12,183 bases of DNA from UBA4292 sp964648695. Its GTDB lineage: Bacteria; Bacillota; Clostridia; Lachnospirales; Lachnospiraceae. The stretch spans positions 1-12,183 of the forward strand of contig CAZYLH010000043.1 of NCBI GenBank assembly GCA_964648695.1, in the 5' to 3' direction. Below are positions 1 through 6,797 of this stretch, piece by piece; position 1 is the stretch's first letter; each line of letters opens with the position of its first letter. The notes below the pieces were generated by a model, which had not been told where the DNA came from, did not search any database, and saw nothing but the letters and a program-made list of their open reading frames with translations. The translations under genes and the position numbers were made by a program.

Positions 1-28
1 AAAAATCATAGATGCCACAGCCCAAATA

Positions 29-1486
29 TTAACCCAAGTTGATTTCAAAAAAGCTTAAGATATCAAAGCACCTTACATTTGTCCACATCTGGTTGATCCT
101 TGCATTCTCTTCATCATCAAAGCATTCCATAACCACGCTGCGCTCCACCACATCTAGGGGCGGGTACTGCGCATACAGCTGGCGCTTTGCCTGGTCGGTG
201 GTGGTCAGGATTATATACTCCTCATCGTCCGGATCTCCGGAAAAGAAATAGCCAAGGGAATACTCCACCACATCCTCATCGTCCTCCTCTGCACCGTAAC
301 ACCACTCCACATACTGGAGAATGAGATCGTCCTCCCCGCCTGAGATAACAGAGGTGTAGCCGATGTAATACATATTTCTTATCACATTGTCAGGGCGTGA
401 GAGAAAGTTGATAAAAGCCTCTGCCGCAAGCTGTTTATCCTCGTCACCATCTATACCGTCCTTTAGCATTACCCAGCCGTCAAACCACAGATTGGTTCCC
501 TCCTCCGGGGTGGAATAGTAAAGCTCTACGCCATCCTCCTCCGCCTGATCCATGGTGTAAACCGCATCGCCCGACCACTGCTCATTGGCGACAACCTTGC
601 CGGTAACCAAATCTGCCTTTCCGCTGTCCGTCTCAAAGGAGTAAACATTATTCTTTGCCCGTGACAAAACCTCCTCAACTGCTGCAATCGTATCCTCATC
701 CGTAGCGTTTAGAATCTCCGAGAGCTTTTCATGATAGTCTTCGCTGTTCACAAAATCCGGGTCTGTGATCTCGTCATAATAAACGATGCACAGTGCCGCA
801 AAATAAGCGTCACGCACACTGTCCTTTATGGTAATCTGTCTGTAAAAATCCTCGTTTAAGAGCAGATCCCAATGCGCTGCCTCCTCTTCTGAGACATATT
901 CCGGATTATACACAATTCCAAGTGTACCCCACATATACCCCGCAGCGTATGTGCTAAGTGACTCTTCGTTTATCGAAAGCTCCTCAAACACACTCTGGAT
1001 GTAGGGGGAAACTCCTTTCGCATAATAATTGTATTCCTGATCTGCATCATAAAAATCCTCTGAAAGAGGCTGTAAGAGCCCCTCCCTCATCAGCTTCATA
1101 ATCATGTACTCCGAGGGGCACACTAAGTCATAAGTATCTCCTAATGTCAGCTGATTATAGAGTTCTTCGTTTGTTCCAAAGGTGGAGTATTCCACCTTCA
1201 CCTGCTTGTTGTAGGTCTCATAGAACCACTCTTCAAATTCATCTATCAGACTTTCCACTCCTAAAATTTCCGTTCCGTCCTCCAGATCAATTAAGTCCTC
1301 CTCATCCCAGTCTCCTAGGTCGATGTATTCCTCCCAGTTGCTGATGCGCAAAACGATCACATCAGAATTTATGCCGTTACATCCGGCTAAGAAAATTCCC
1401 GTAAAACCAGCTGCAAGGAGTGCAATGGGAAGCTTTGAGGAGATTCTTTTTTTTGATAAATCCTTTCCTTTTTTCTTCTTTCTCAT
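29..1486 (-). CDS. potD: Polyamine (spermidine/putrescine) ABC transporter substrate-binding lipoprotein
   Basis: Predicted extracytoplasmic lipoprotein that captures spermidine or putrescine and delivers it to PotB/PotC. The start at 1486 is chosen over an upstream in-frame ATG at 1576 because AGGAGG lies just ahead of it and it overlaps the potC stop as ATGA (1483-1486). The 485-residue product begins with a Lys/Arg-rich segment (residues 2-18), then a hydrophobic stretch ending in lipobox LAGC with the lipidated Cys at residue 36. The mature protein opens with a PotD-like NWEEYID motif (residues 50-56), and an EGTNLWFDGW segment near residue 335 matches the ligand-pocket region of the family. 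It is longer than the usual PotD of about 350 residues and very rich in Asp and Glu, notably residues about 56-85 and 430-455. It is the last gene of the potABCD operon. Family assignment is secure; the exact polyamine is inferred. Confidence 0.93.
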   Translation of the reverse strand: MRKKKKGKDLSKKRISSKLPIALLAAGFTGIFLAGCNGINSDVIVLRISNWEEYIDLGDWDEEDLIDLEDGTEILGVESLIDEFEEWFYETYNKQVKVEYSTFGTNEELYNQLTLGDTYDLVCPSEYMIMKLMREGLLQPLSEDFYDADQEYNYYAKGVSPYIQSVFEELSINEESLSTYAAGYMWGTLGIVYNPEYVSEEEAAHWDLLLNEDFYRQITIKDSVRDAYFAALCIVYYDEITDPDFVNSEDYHEKLSEILNATDEDTIAAVEEVLSRAKNNVYSFETDSGKADLVTGKVVANEQWSGDAVYTMDQAEEDGVELYYSTPEEGTNLWFDGWVMLKDGIDGDEDKQLAAEAFINFLSRPDNVIRNMYYIGYTSVISGGEDDLILQYVEWCYGAEEDDEDVVEYSLGYFFSGDPDDEEYIILTTTDQAKRQLYAQYPPLDVVERSVVMECFDDEENARINQMWTNVRCFDILSFFEINLG

Positions 1487-2277
1487 CTTCTCTCCTCCTG
1501 CGCATGATTTGTCCTGACATTCATCAAAACCACAACAATCACCACTATCGCAAATATAATTGCAGACAATGCCCAAAGCGCAGTCTTAATCTGCGTCTGC
1601 GCACCCCTTGTGGCGTTTACCACATAGGTGCTGATAGTGTCAAATGTAGCAGGCTTTGTGTATGTGGCGATGAAATAATCATCTAAAGACAGGGTGATGG
1701 CGGTCATAAAACCGCTTAAAATCCCGGGTGCTATCTGGGGTATCACTATCTTAAAGAGCGCCTGGCTGGGTCTGCACCCCAAATCCAGCGCCGCCTCATA
1801 GAGCTGTGCGTCCATCTGCTTTAGTCTCGGCAGGACCGAGAGGTATACGAAGGGTGCGCATAGCGCAGTCTGACCTACAACTAATGGGATATATGTCTCC
1901 TTCTTCACCTGAAAAAATGCGATCATCAAAATGCAGACAGAAAATCCCGTCACCACATCCGCGTTTACCACGGGGATCTGATTTACCAGCTCAACCGCCC
2001 CCCTCACTCCTCGCTTTGAGTAAAACGCGCCGATGGCTCCCATAGTGCCAAGAAGCGTTGAGAAAAGTGCTACCACCAGTGCCAGTATGAGGGTTCCAAC
2101 CATCATGTCGATAAGCTCCGGCTCCGTAAAAAGCGTCACGTAATTATCCAGGGAGAAATCCCTTATTGCTCCGATCATTGTGGAATCTGTAAAGCTGTAC
2201 ACCGTCAAGATGAGAATTGGCAGGTACAAAAACAGCAGTACCAGCCAGATAACTGCATGTTCAATCGCCTTTTTCAT
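1483..2277 (-). CDS. potC: Polyamine ABC transporter permease PotC
   Basis: Second membrane permease of the polyamine importer, 264 residues, the usual length for PotC. It starts with a Lys-containing N terminus and a long hydrophobic first helix, followed by several more membrane segments. The EAA coupling loop is visible from about residue 160 (EAALDLGCRPSQALFKIVIP), which docks on the PotA ATPase. The ATG at 2277 is preceded by AGGAGGTG and overlaps the potB stop by 4 bp (ATGA). Its own stop overlaps the potD start in the same way, so the three downstream genes are probably translationally coupled. Calling this PotC rather than PotB rests on gene order and on the shorter N terminus. Confidence 0.93.
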   Translation of the reverse strand: MKKAIEHAVIWLVLLFLYLPILILTVYSFTDSTMIGAIRDFSLDNYVTLFTEPELIDMMVGTLILALVVALFSTLLGTMGAIGAFYSKRGVRGAVELVNQIPVVNADVVTGFSVCILMIAFFQVKKETYIPLVVGQTALCAPFVYLSVLPRLKQMDAQLYEAALDLGCRPSQALFKIVIPQIAPGILSGFMTAITLSLDDYFIATYTKPATFDTISTYVVNATRGAQTQIKTALWALSAIIFAIVVIVVVLMNVRTNHAQEERR

Positions 2278-3059
2278 CTGCGCACCTCCTGTTCTTTGCT
2301 AAACCGGCTGGAGAGGGCAGTTATCGCCGCTATCACAAGTAGCAAAATCAGAGATATAACTGATCCGTTATTCCAGTCATAGGAGTTAAAATAGCTTCCG
2401 ATAAGACTTCCCATAATGTAGGTACTGTTATATACCATATCAAGTACCACATAGTTTGTCATAGCGGGCAAAAATACCATCGTCACACCACTTATGATTC
2501 CCGGAACGGACAGCGGCAGCACCACTCTGAAAAAAGTCTGCGCGCCAGTCGCTCCCAAGTCCCCAGCCGCCTCCAGATACTGATTGTCAAGTTTGGTAAG
2601 CGAGTTAAACAGGGGCATTATCATAAATGGTAAAAAGTCATAAACCATGCACAAAATGGTGTTAAAAAATGGATGATAGGCAAGATTTCCTTCTAAAACT
2701 GTTAAAATCTCCTTCATCGCGGTGATGCGAAGCGTAAAATTGATCCACATGGGAAGCACAAACACCATCAAAAAGGCATGCCGTCTGGCATAGGTTCCCT
2801 TTGCCAAAATGTAGGCCACCGGATATGCCAAAAGCAGGCAGAACACCGTTGTCAACACGGCGATCACAAGGCTGTAAATAAGTGTTCCGATGGTCTTTGA
2901 ATTTACAAAAAATGCAAAGAAATTAGAAAATGACAGGTTGCCATCCTGATCTGTAAAACCGTAGTATAAAACGACAACCAAGGGCAGCACCACAAATATC
3001 AGCAAAAAGATTATGTAGGGCACTGCCAGCTGCTCTCTGGAAAATAGATTTTTCTTCAA
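2274..3059 (-). CDS. potB: Polyamine ABC transporter permease PotB
   Basis: First membrane permease of the importer, 261 residues. I place the start at a TTG codon (3057-3059) because a strong GGGAGGAG lies 6 bases ahead of it and the product then begins MKKNLFSREQLAVPYIIF, typical of PotB. The in-frame ATG at 3146 would extend the gene 70 bp into potA and add a polar N terminus with no family resemblance. Hydrophobic helices and the EAA loop (EAAGDLGATGAQTFFRVVLP, from about residue 161) are clear. It lies 17 bp downstream of potA and overlaps potC by 4 bp. Confidence 0.92.
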   Translation of the reverse strand: MKKNLFSREQLAVPYIIFLLIFVVLPLVVVLYYGFTDQDGNLSFSNFFAFFVNSKTIGTLIYSLVIAVLTTVFCLLLAYPVAYILAKGTYARRHAFLMVFVLPMWINFTLRITAMKEILTVLEGNLAYHPFFNTILCMVYDFLPFMIMPLFNSLTKLDNQYLEAAGDLGATGAQTFFRVVLPLSVPGIISGVTMVFLPAMTNYVVLDMVYNSTYIMGSLIGSYFNSYDWNNGSVISLILLLVIAAITALSSRFSKEQEVRR

Positions 3060-3076
3060 TTCATTCTCCTCCCATC

Positions 3077-4522
3077 CTAGCGCAGGATCTTGTATTCCAT
3101 TCTCTCCTTGGGAATGGAAACGCTGACATAATCGCCCTGATTCCACAGATCCTCATCATCCACCACATAGTCCTCCTCGGACTTGCTACGCACCGTGTAT
3201 GAGTAGTGATCGCCGACATAGACAAAGGATATGATATTTCCCGTCACATCGCCTTCATCCGCATCATCGGACAGATCCGCAGCACTTGGCGGATAGTACG
3301 CCTCAATGCGCACACCGGCTGTCTCTATTCTGCTGCCATTTTCATCCACAATTTCGCCGCCTGATACCTTAGCGTTTGGATAAACCGCCCTATAGTCAAT
3401 ATACCACTGAATATCCGCAAACGATACAAGCAGCCCCTTTCCATCCTCGTACTCTCCAAGCTCGCCTTCATAGCGGTTGATGCTCATGTCGTAGGGGATG
3501 ATGTGTATCATATCCGGCGCGATCTTCATTCCGACCTGCGTGCCCGGTGAAAAATACTTCAGGCTGTGAATCTCGATCTCATATTTCCCACTCTGGACAA
3601 CTACTATATAAAAAGTCCCCTTAAAATCTGAGGAGATCACCTCGCCCGAGATCTGCCCATCCTGTACAGACACAATCTCGATATCTTCCGGTCTGATCAC
3701 CGCGTCAATAGCTCTCCCCACCGCATAGTCGTCCACGCATTCAAACACTGCTCCTGCAAATCTTGCCAGGCGCTCACCTGCCATCCTGCCGTTAAAGATA
3801 TTGCTCTCGCCGATAAAATCCGCCACAAATACGTTGGCGGGCTCATTATAGATCTCCTCCGGTGTTCCCACCTGCTGGATCTCTCCATCGCTCATGACCA
3901 CCACTTTATCTGACATGGTTAAGGCTTCCTCCTGGTCATGGGTTACAAAGATGAAGGTAATGCCAAGCTTTTTATGCATCTGTTTTAGCTCTAACTGCAT
4001 TTCCTTTCGCATCTTGTAATCCAGCGCGCTTAGAGGCTCATCAAGAAGCAAGACCTTTGGCTCATTTATTATGGCTCTTGCAATGGCAATTCTCTGCTGC
4101 TGTCCTCCTGAAAGGGTGTTTACGCTTCTTTTCTCAAAGCCTTCTAGATCCACCATCTCCAGAGCCTTTTTCACCCTGGCATCCATCTCATTTTTATCCA
4201 TCTTTTTTAGCTTCAGTCCAAACGCCACATTGTCATACACATTCAAATGCGGAAAGAGGGCGTATTTCTGGAATACCATATTCACCGGCCTAAGGTTTGG
4301 CGGCAACGGCGCGATATCCTGCCCGTTAAGCAAAATCTCTCCTGATGTTGGCTTGTCAAATCCGCCGATCATGCGCAAAATGGTAGTTTTTCCGCATCCG
4401 GATGGCCCGAGAAAGGTTACAAACTCCCCTCTCTTTACCTCCAGACTAAAATCCTCGATAACCGTCTCTGAATCAAAGATCTTCTTCACATGCTTTAATT
4501 CAATTAGAGTTTCCTTTTCCAA
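3077..4522 (-). CDS. potA: Polyamine ABC transporter ATP-binding protein with long C-terminal extension
   Basis: Cytoplasmic ATPase that powers polyamine import through PotB/PotC. Residues 39-46 are the Walker A motif GPSGCGKT, Q85 is the Q-loop, LSGGQ (137-141) the ABC signature, VLLLDEP (157-163) Walker B, SALD (165-168) the D-loop and H195 the switch histidine, so it should be catalytically competent. The start is a TTG at 4522 with AAGGAGAGG upstream; no ATG in this frame fits. At 481 residues it is about 110-130 longer than usual PotA. The C-terminal half contains one TOBE-like beta segment (about 280-335), then an acidic region including a run of Asp/Glu/Ala, then a second TOBE-like stretch ending near residue 478. 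It is first of the four pot genes and overlaps the 41-codon upstream gene by 23 bp. Confidence 0.94.
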   Translation of the reverse strand: MEKETLIELKHVKKIFDSETVIEDFSLEVKRGEFVTFLGPSGCGKTTILRMIGGFDKPTSGEILLNGQDIAPLPPNLRPVNMVFQKYALFPHLNVYDNVAFGLKLKKMDKNEMDARVKKALEMVDLEGFEKRSVNTLSGGQQQRIAIARAIINEPKVLLLDEPLSALDYKMRKEMQLELKQMHKKLGITFIFVTHDQEEALTMSDKVVVMSDGEIQQVGTPEEIYNEPANVFVADFIGESNIFNGRMAGERLARFAGAVFECVDDYAVGRAIDAVIRPEDIEIVSVQDGQISGEVISSDFKGTFYIVVVQSGKYEIEIHSLKYFSPGTQVGMKIAPDMIHIIPYDMSINRYEGELGEYEDGKGLLVSFADIQWYIDYRAVYPNAKVSGGEIVDENGSRIETAGVRIEAYYPPSAADLSDDADEGDVTGNIISFVYVGDHYSYTVRSKSEEDYVVDDEDLWNQGDYVSVSIPKERMEYKILR

Positions 4523-4625
4523 TTTTCCCTCTCCTTTTCTTTATTTTTTCCCATAACAAAAGGCTGTGCACAAATGCACAGCCTGTAAAAATCCACCACG
4601 CCTTTATAAATTTTGCAGAAGGCAT
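4500..4625 (-). CDS. Small membrane protein or leader peptide upstream of potA
   Basis: A 41-codon gene with AGGAGGT placed 5 bases before its ATG, a better initiation site than that of potA itself. The peptide starts MPSAKFIKAWWIF and has a hydrophobic span of about 17 residues (A9-W25) between lysines on one side and the basic KIKKRRGK (27-34) on the other. It could therefore be a single-pass membrane protein with the basic tail inside. Its end overlaps the potA TTG start by 23 bp in another frame, suggesting translational coupling. A perfect 10-bp hairpin with a short U tract lies inside the coding region, 8 bases after two adjacent Trp codons (W10, W11), so it may instead be a regulatory leader peptide. 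I do not recognise a family. Confidence 0.62.
   Translation of the reverse strand: MPSAKFIKAWWIFTGCAFVHSLLLWEKIKKRRGKIGKGNSN
4554..4584 (-). terminator. Hairpin with short U tract inside the small upstream gene (possible attenuator)
   Basis: On the minus strand AGGCTGTGCA (4584-4575), a 4-base loop and TGCACAGCCT (4570-4561) form a perfect 10-bp stem, followed by TTTTGTT when the last stem U is counted. The opposite strand has no T run after the stem, so any termination function would act on pot transcription. The U tract is short and interrupted, so this may be a pause site or a partial attenuator. Confidence 0.5.
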
Positions 4626-4733
4626 AAAACACCTCCTGTAGCAATACATAAAAAGGCAAATTGGGAATACACCGGGGTTAGAGTCTATATAGCAAGTTCA
4701 CTTTTACTACTCTTATTGACCGTTTCACAAGTC

Positions 4734-4748
4734 TGCGCAGTATGCGCA
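4734..4748. repeat. 6-bp inverted repeat in the pot leader
   Basis: TGCGCA-GTA-TGCGCA forms a perfect 6-bp stem with a triloop. It lies between the structured leader domain and the small upstream gene and could be a further leader hairpin or a protein operator. Between it and the small gene's ribosome binding site, an extended -10-like TGCTATATA (minus strand, 4694-4686) is present, but without a recognisable -35 element. Confidence 0.35.
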
Positions 4749-4752
4749 TTTC

Positions 4753-4920
4753 GGTTATAAAGTAACCAACTCATAAAATTTGAGCTTTTAACTCAATCAA
4801 TAAGGCTGCACAAGGCCGCCATTCGGCAGTGGACCCGGCTGTCCGTATGGCCTTAACTCCCTAAGGAGTGGTCCAGAATCTTTGCTGGGATAGACTTTTA
4901 ATGGCTCTTCCCTCCAAATT
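4753..4920 (-). ncRNA. Structured 5' leader of the pot operon, family unassigned
   Basis: Predicted to be transcribed from the minus-strand promoter at 4927-4955, starting near 4920. Seen pairings, as plus-strand coordinates: 4900-4905 with 4818-4823 (GCCATT/AATGGC); 4870-4875 with 4830-4835 (TGGACC/GGTCCA); 4865-4869 with 4856-4860 (ACTCC/GGAGT, TTAG loop), stacked directly on the previous helix; and 4850-4852 with 4837-4839. A perfect alternative, 4849-4854 with 4812-4817 (AAGGCC/GGCCTT), crosses the TGGACC helix and excludes the last one. GCC-GAAT-GGC at 4818-4827 competes with the first. Downstream simple hairpins are 4780-4796 (TTGAG/CTCAA, followed by AUUUUA) and 4753-4767 (GGTTA/TAACC). 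No consensus of a riboswitch known to me matches. Whether it is a ligand-sensing leader, a protein-binding leader or a separate small RNA is open. Confidence 0.45.
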
Positions 4921-4926
4921 GCTTGC

Positions 4927-4955
4927 AGTCTAGCATAGAGGGCGGACTTTGTCAA
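4927..4955 (-). promoter_or_regulatory. Promoter of the pot operon leader
   Basis: On the minus strand TTGACA (4955-4950), a 17-base spacer and TAGACT (4932-4927) make a near-consensus housekeeping promoter. The predicted start is close to 4920, giving a leader of about 295 nt before the small upstream gene and about 400 nt before potA. It is back-to-back with the promoter of the lysine-riboswitch operon. Confidence 0.8.
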
Positions 4956-4975
4956 GAAAAATCCGGCAAAAACGG

Positions 4976-5004
4976 TTGACAGATGAGATGAAAGCTTTTA
5001 TTAT
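4976..5004 (+). promoter_or_regulatory. Promoter of the lysine-riboswitch operon
   Basis: TTGACA (4976-4981), a 17-base spacer and TATTAT (4999-5004) form a near-consensus promoter. Transcription should begin near 5011, about 20 bases before the riboswitch P1 helix. The -35 box lies only 20 bp from the -35 box of the divergent pot promoter. Confidence 0.85.
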
Positions 5005-5029
5005 CAAAGAAAAAAATGGCAATAGAGGC

Positions 5030-5182
5030 GCGAATGTCAAAAGTATCTGCCCGGAGGTTGCGAAAAGCCTTAGAAAGGAAGAGAAAGGGGTATTCGCCGA
5101 AATCGGCATTTTTTCGCAAATGTCCGGTTGGGGTGCAGTTAAACAGGCTGCACACTCTCACTTTACAGTGGAGGAGCTATTG
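5030..5182 (+). promoter_or_regulatory. Lysine riboswitch (L box) aptamer
   Basis: The segment matches the conserved core of the lysine aptamer in order: P1 5' strand CAATAG (5030-5035) followed by AGGCGCGAA, the loop AGTA (5042-5045), GAAAGGGG (5083-5090), CGCCGAA (5095-5101), the P4 arm with GGTGCAG and CTGCAC, and the P5 hairpin CACT-TTAC-AGTG leading into GGAGGAG and the P1 3' strand CTATTG (5177-5182). Lysine binding stabilises P1 in this family. The terminator that follows indicates premature termination when lysine is abundant. I did not resolve a convincing antiterminator by eye. Confidence 0.95.
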
Positions 5183-5204
5183 TTTCCTGGAGATTAAGCG
5201 ATGG

Positions 5205-5238
5205 AGCAGTGGTGTTTTTCTTACACCGCTGCTTTTTT
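5205..5238 (+). terminator. Riboswitch-controlled intrinsic terminator
   Basis: AGCAGTGGTGT (5205-5215) pairs with ACACCGCTGCT (5223-5233) around a 7-base loop, 11 bp with one G-U pair, followed by a run of six Ts. It lies 22 bases after the lysine aptamer and 65 bases before the symporter start, the standard position for a transcriptional OFF switch. A weaker 6-bp hairpin (5262-5267 with 5273-5278) lies between it and the ribosome binding site. Confidence 0.9.
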
Positions 5239-5303
5239 AGGTTTATTCACGCAAGTTTTTCAGGAAGCACTTCTTCCTTGCCAAAATTTTAGGAGGATGC
5301 GCT

Positions 5304-6785
5304 ATGATTGAATTTTTAAACTGGCTCGACGGTGTGCTCTGGGGTGTGCCGCTCATCGCCCTGATGATTATCACTGGACTTTACTTTACAGTTCGCTCCG
5401 GCTTTTTCCAGTTCAGACATTTCGGATGGACCATGAAGAGAACCGCCGGTCAGATCTTTGGCCAGGACAAGGCCTCAAAGAAGAGTGAGAAGGGAATGCT
5501 TTCTGCGTTTGAGGCAATCTCCACCGCCATCGGCGGAACCGTTGGCTTTGGAAATATCGCCGGCGTGGCTACAGCGGTGGCTGCAGGCGGTCCCGGTGCA
5601 GTGTTCTGGATGTGGCTGTGCGCATGCCTTGGCATGATACTTAAGCAGGTAGAGGTAACCCTTGGATGCTACTACCGCCGCAAGAACGAGAAGGGCGAAT
5701 ACTACGGCGGCCCTACCTATTACATGGAGCGCGGCCTTGGTGAGGAGATGAAATGGGGAAAGCTCTGGAAAATTCCGGCAATTATATTTGGCATCGGAAT
5801 CTTTTCCACCTTCTTTGTGACCTCATCAAACCTGACAGCATCACAGGTGGTATCAGGTGCTTTTAATCTTCCGGATATTACCATCGGAGGCATTACCATT
5901 GAGGGCGTCATAATTATCGGCGTACTCTTAAGCGTTCTGACCTTTATTGTCACCAGCGGTGGAACCAAAAAGATCGCATCGCTTTTTAGCAAGCTTGTGC
6001 CCTTTATGAGCCTCCTTTATATCATTATGGGCCTTGCGATGATCATCGTAAACATCAATGTTGTCCCTGCCGCATTCGCATCTATTTTCACAAACGCCTT
6101 TACAGGAACAGCTGCCATAGGCGGATTTGCAGGCTGTGCGGTCAGCGAGATGATCCGCGTGGGTATGGCGCGCTCCGTATACTCTAACGAGGCTGGTTGG
6201 GGTACTTCCCCCATGATCCACTCCTCCGCCGATACACGTCATCCCGTAGAGCAGGGTCTGTGGGGATCCTTTGAGGTATTCTTTGACACCATCGTGATTT
6301 GTACTATCACAGCCCTCTCTGTAATCCTTAGCGGACAGTGGACGGACGGCACTAACGGAGGAACACTGGCATTAAACGCATTTGGAAGCAGCTTTGGAAC
6401 CTTTGGAAGTATTTTGCTTGCCATAATCATGATCATCTTTACAGTGACCACCTCCGGCGGATGGTTCACCTACTACCTCGCTATTCTGGAACACCTGTAT
6501 AAGAAGGAAGGCTTCTTAAAGAATCTGGTTATGAAGGTCTTTTACGGAGTGCGTGCGTTTCCCGGTCTTCTCTGGACAATTTATCTTGTAAAGACTGACA
6601 ATCAGGGCTTTATCTGGACATTGGTGGATATCACCTCCGCCATCCCGACCTTTATAAATGTGGCAGTAATCCTTATTCTGTCAAACCAGTATTTTAAGCT
6701 TCTTAAGGATTATAAGGCACGATATCTCGGCAAGGGAACAATCGAAAAGAACGCCCGACTGTTCTATGAGGACGCCGCAGAATAA
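5304..6785 (+). CDS. AGCS-family sodium:amino-acid symporter under lysine riboswitch control
   Basis: A 493-residue polytopic membrane protein of the alanine/glycine:cation symporter family, full length for the group. Family hallmarks are GFFQFRHF near residue 34, the conserved TAIGGTVGFGNIAGVATA and GGPGAVFWMW around residues 75-105, YYGGPTYYMERGLG near residue 135, and SNEAGWGTSPMIHSSADTRH near residue 295. The ATG follows AGGAGG by 7 bases. Members normally import alanine or glycine with Na+ or H+. Here the upstream lysine riboswitch implies that lysine, or a lysine-containing or lysine-derived compound, is the substrate or signal. It is 12 bp ahead of the amidohydrolase gene. Family is certain; substrate is inferred from context only. 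Confidence 0.92.
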   Translation: MIEFLNWLDGVLWGVPLIALMIITGLYFTVRSGFFQFRHFGWTMKRTAGQIFGQDKASKKSEKGMLSAFEAISTAIGGTVGFGNIAGVATAVAAGGPGAVFWMWLCACLGMILKQVEVTLGCYYRRKNEKGEYYGGPTYYMERGLGEEMKWGKLWKIPAIIFGIGIFSTFFVTSSNLTASQVVSGAFNLPDITIGGITIEGVIIIGVLLSVLTFIVTSGGTKKIASLFSKLVPFMSLLYIIMGLAMIIVNINVVPAAFASIFTNAFTGTAAIGGFAGCAVSEMIRVGMARSVYSNEAGWGTSPMIHSSADTRHPVEQGLWGSFEVFFDTIVICTITALSVILSGQWTDGTNGGTLALNAFGSSFGTFGSILLAIIMIIFTVTTSGGWFTYYLAILEHLYKKEGFLKNLVMKVFYGVRAFPGLLWTIYLVKTDNQGFIWTLVDITSAIPTFINVAVILILSNQYFKLLKDYKARYLGKGTIEKNARLFYEDAAE

Positions 6786-6797
6786 GAGGAGTAGACA

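Noticed and set aside
4523..4554. 16-codon frame from the ATG at 4554 overlapping the potA start
   Set aside because: It has no ribosome binding site and lies inside the better-supported 41-codon gene.
4071..4556. Plus-strand 161-codon open frame
   Set aside because: It lies opposite the conserved ATPase motifs of potA and is a codon-pattern shadow.
4716..4744. Plus-strand TTGACC as a promoter in the pot leader region
   Set aside because: No acceptable -10 box lies 16-18 bases downstream and no plus-strand gene follows before the stronger promoter at 4976.
4837..4852. ACGGAC loop in the pot leader as a TwoAYGGAY RNA
   Set aside because: Only one AYGGAY loop is present, whereas that motif needs two; the surrounding helices do not match.
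4949..5197. Plus-strand 82-codon open frame starting at 4949
   Set aside because: It runs through the promoter and the lysine riboswitch, has no ribosome binding site and shows no protein-like composition.
5928..6242. Minus-strand 104-codon open frame
   Set aside because: It is antisense to conserved membrane segments of the symporter and lacks initiation signals.
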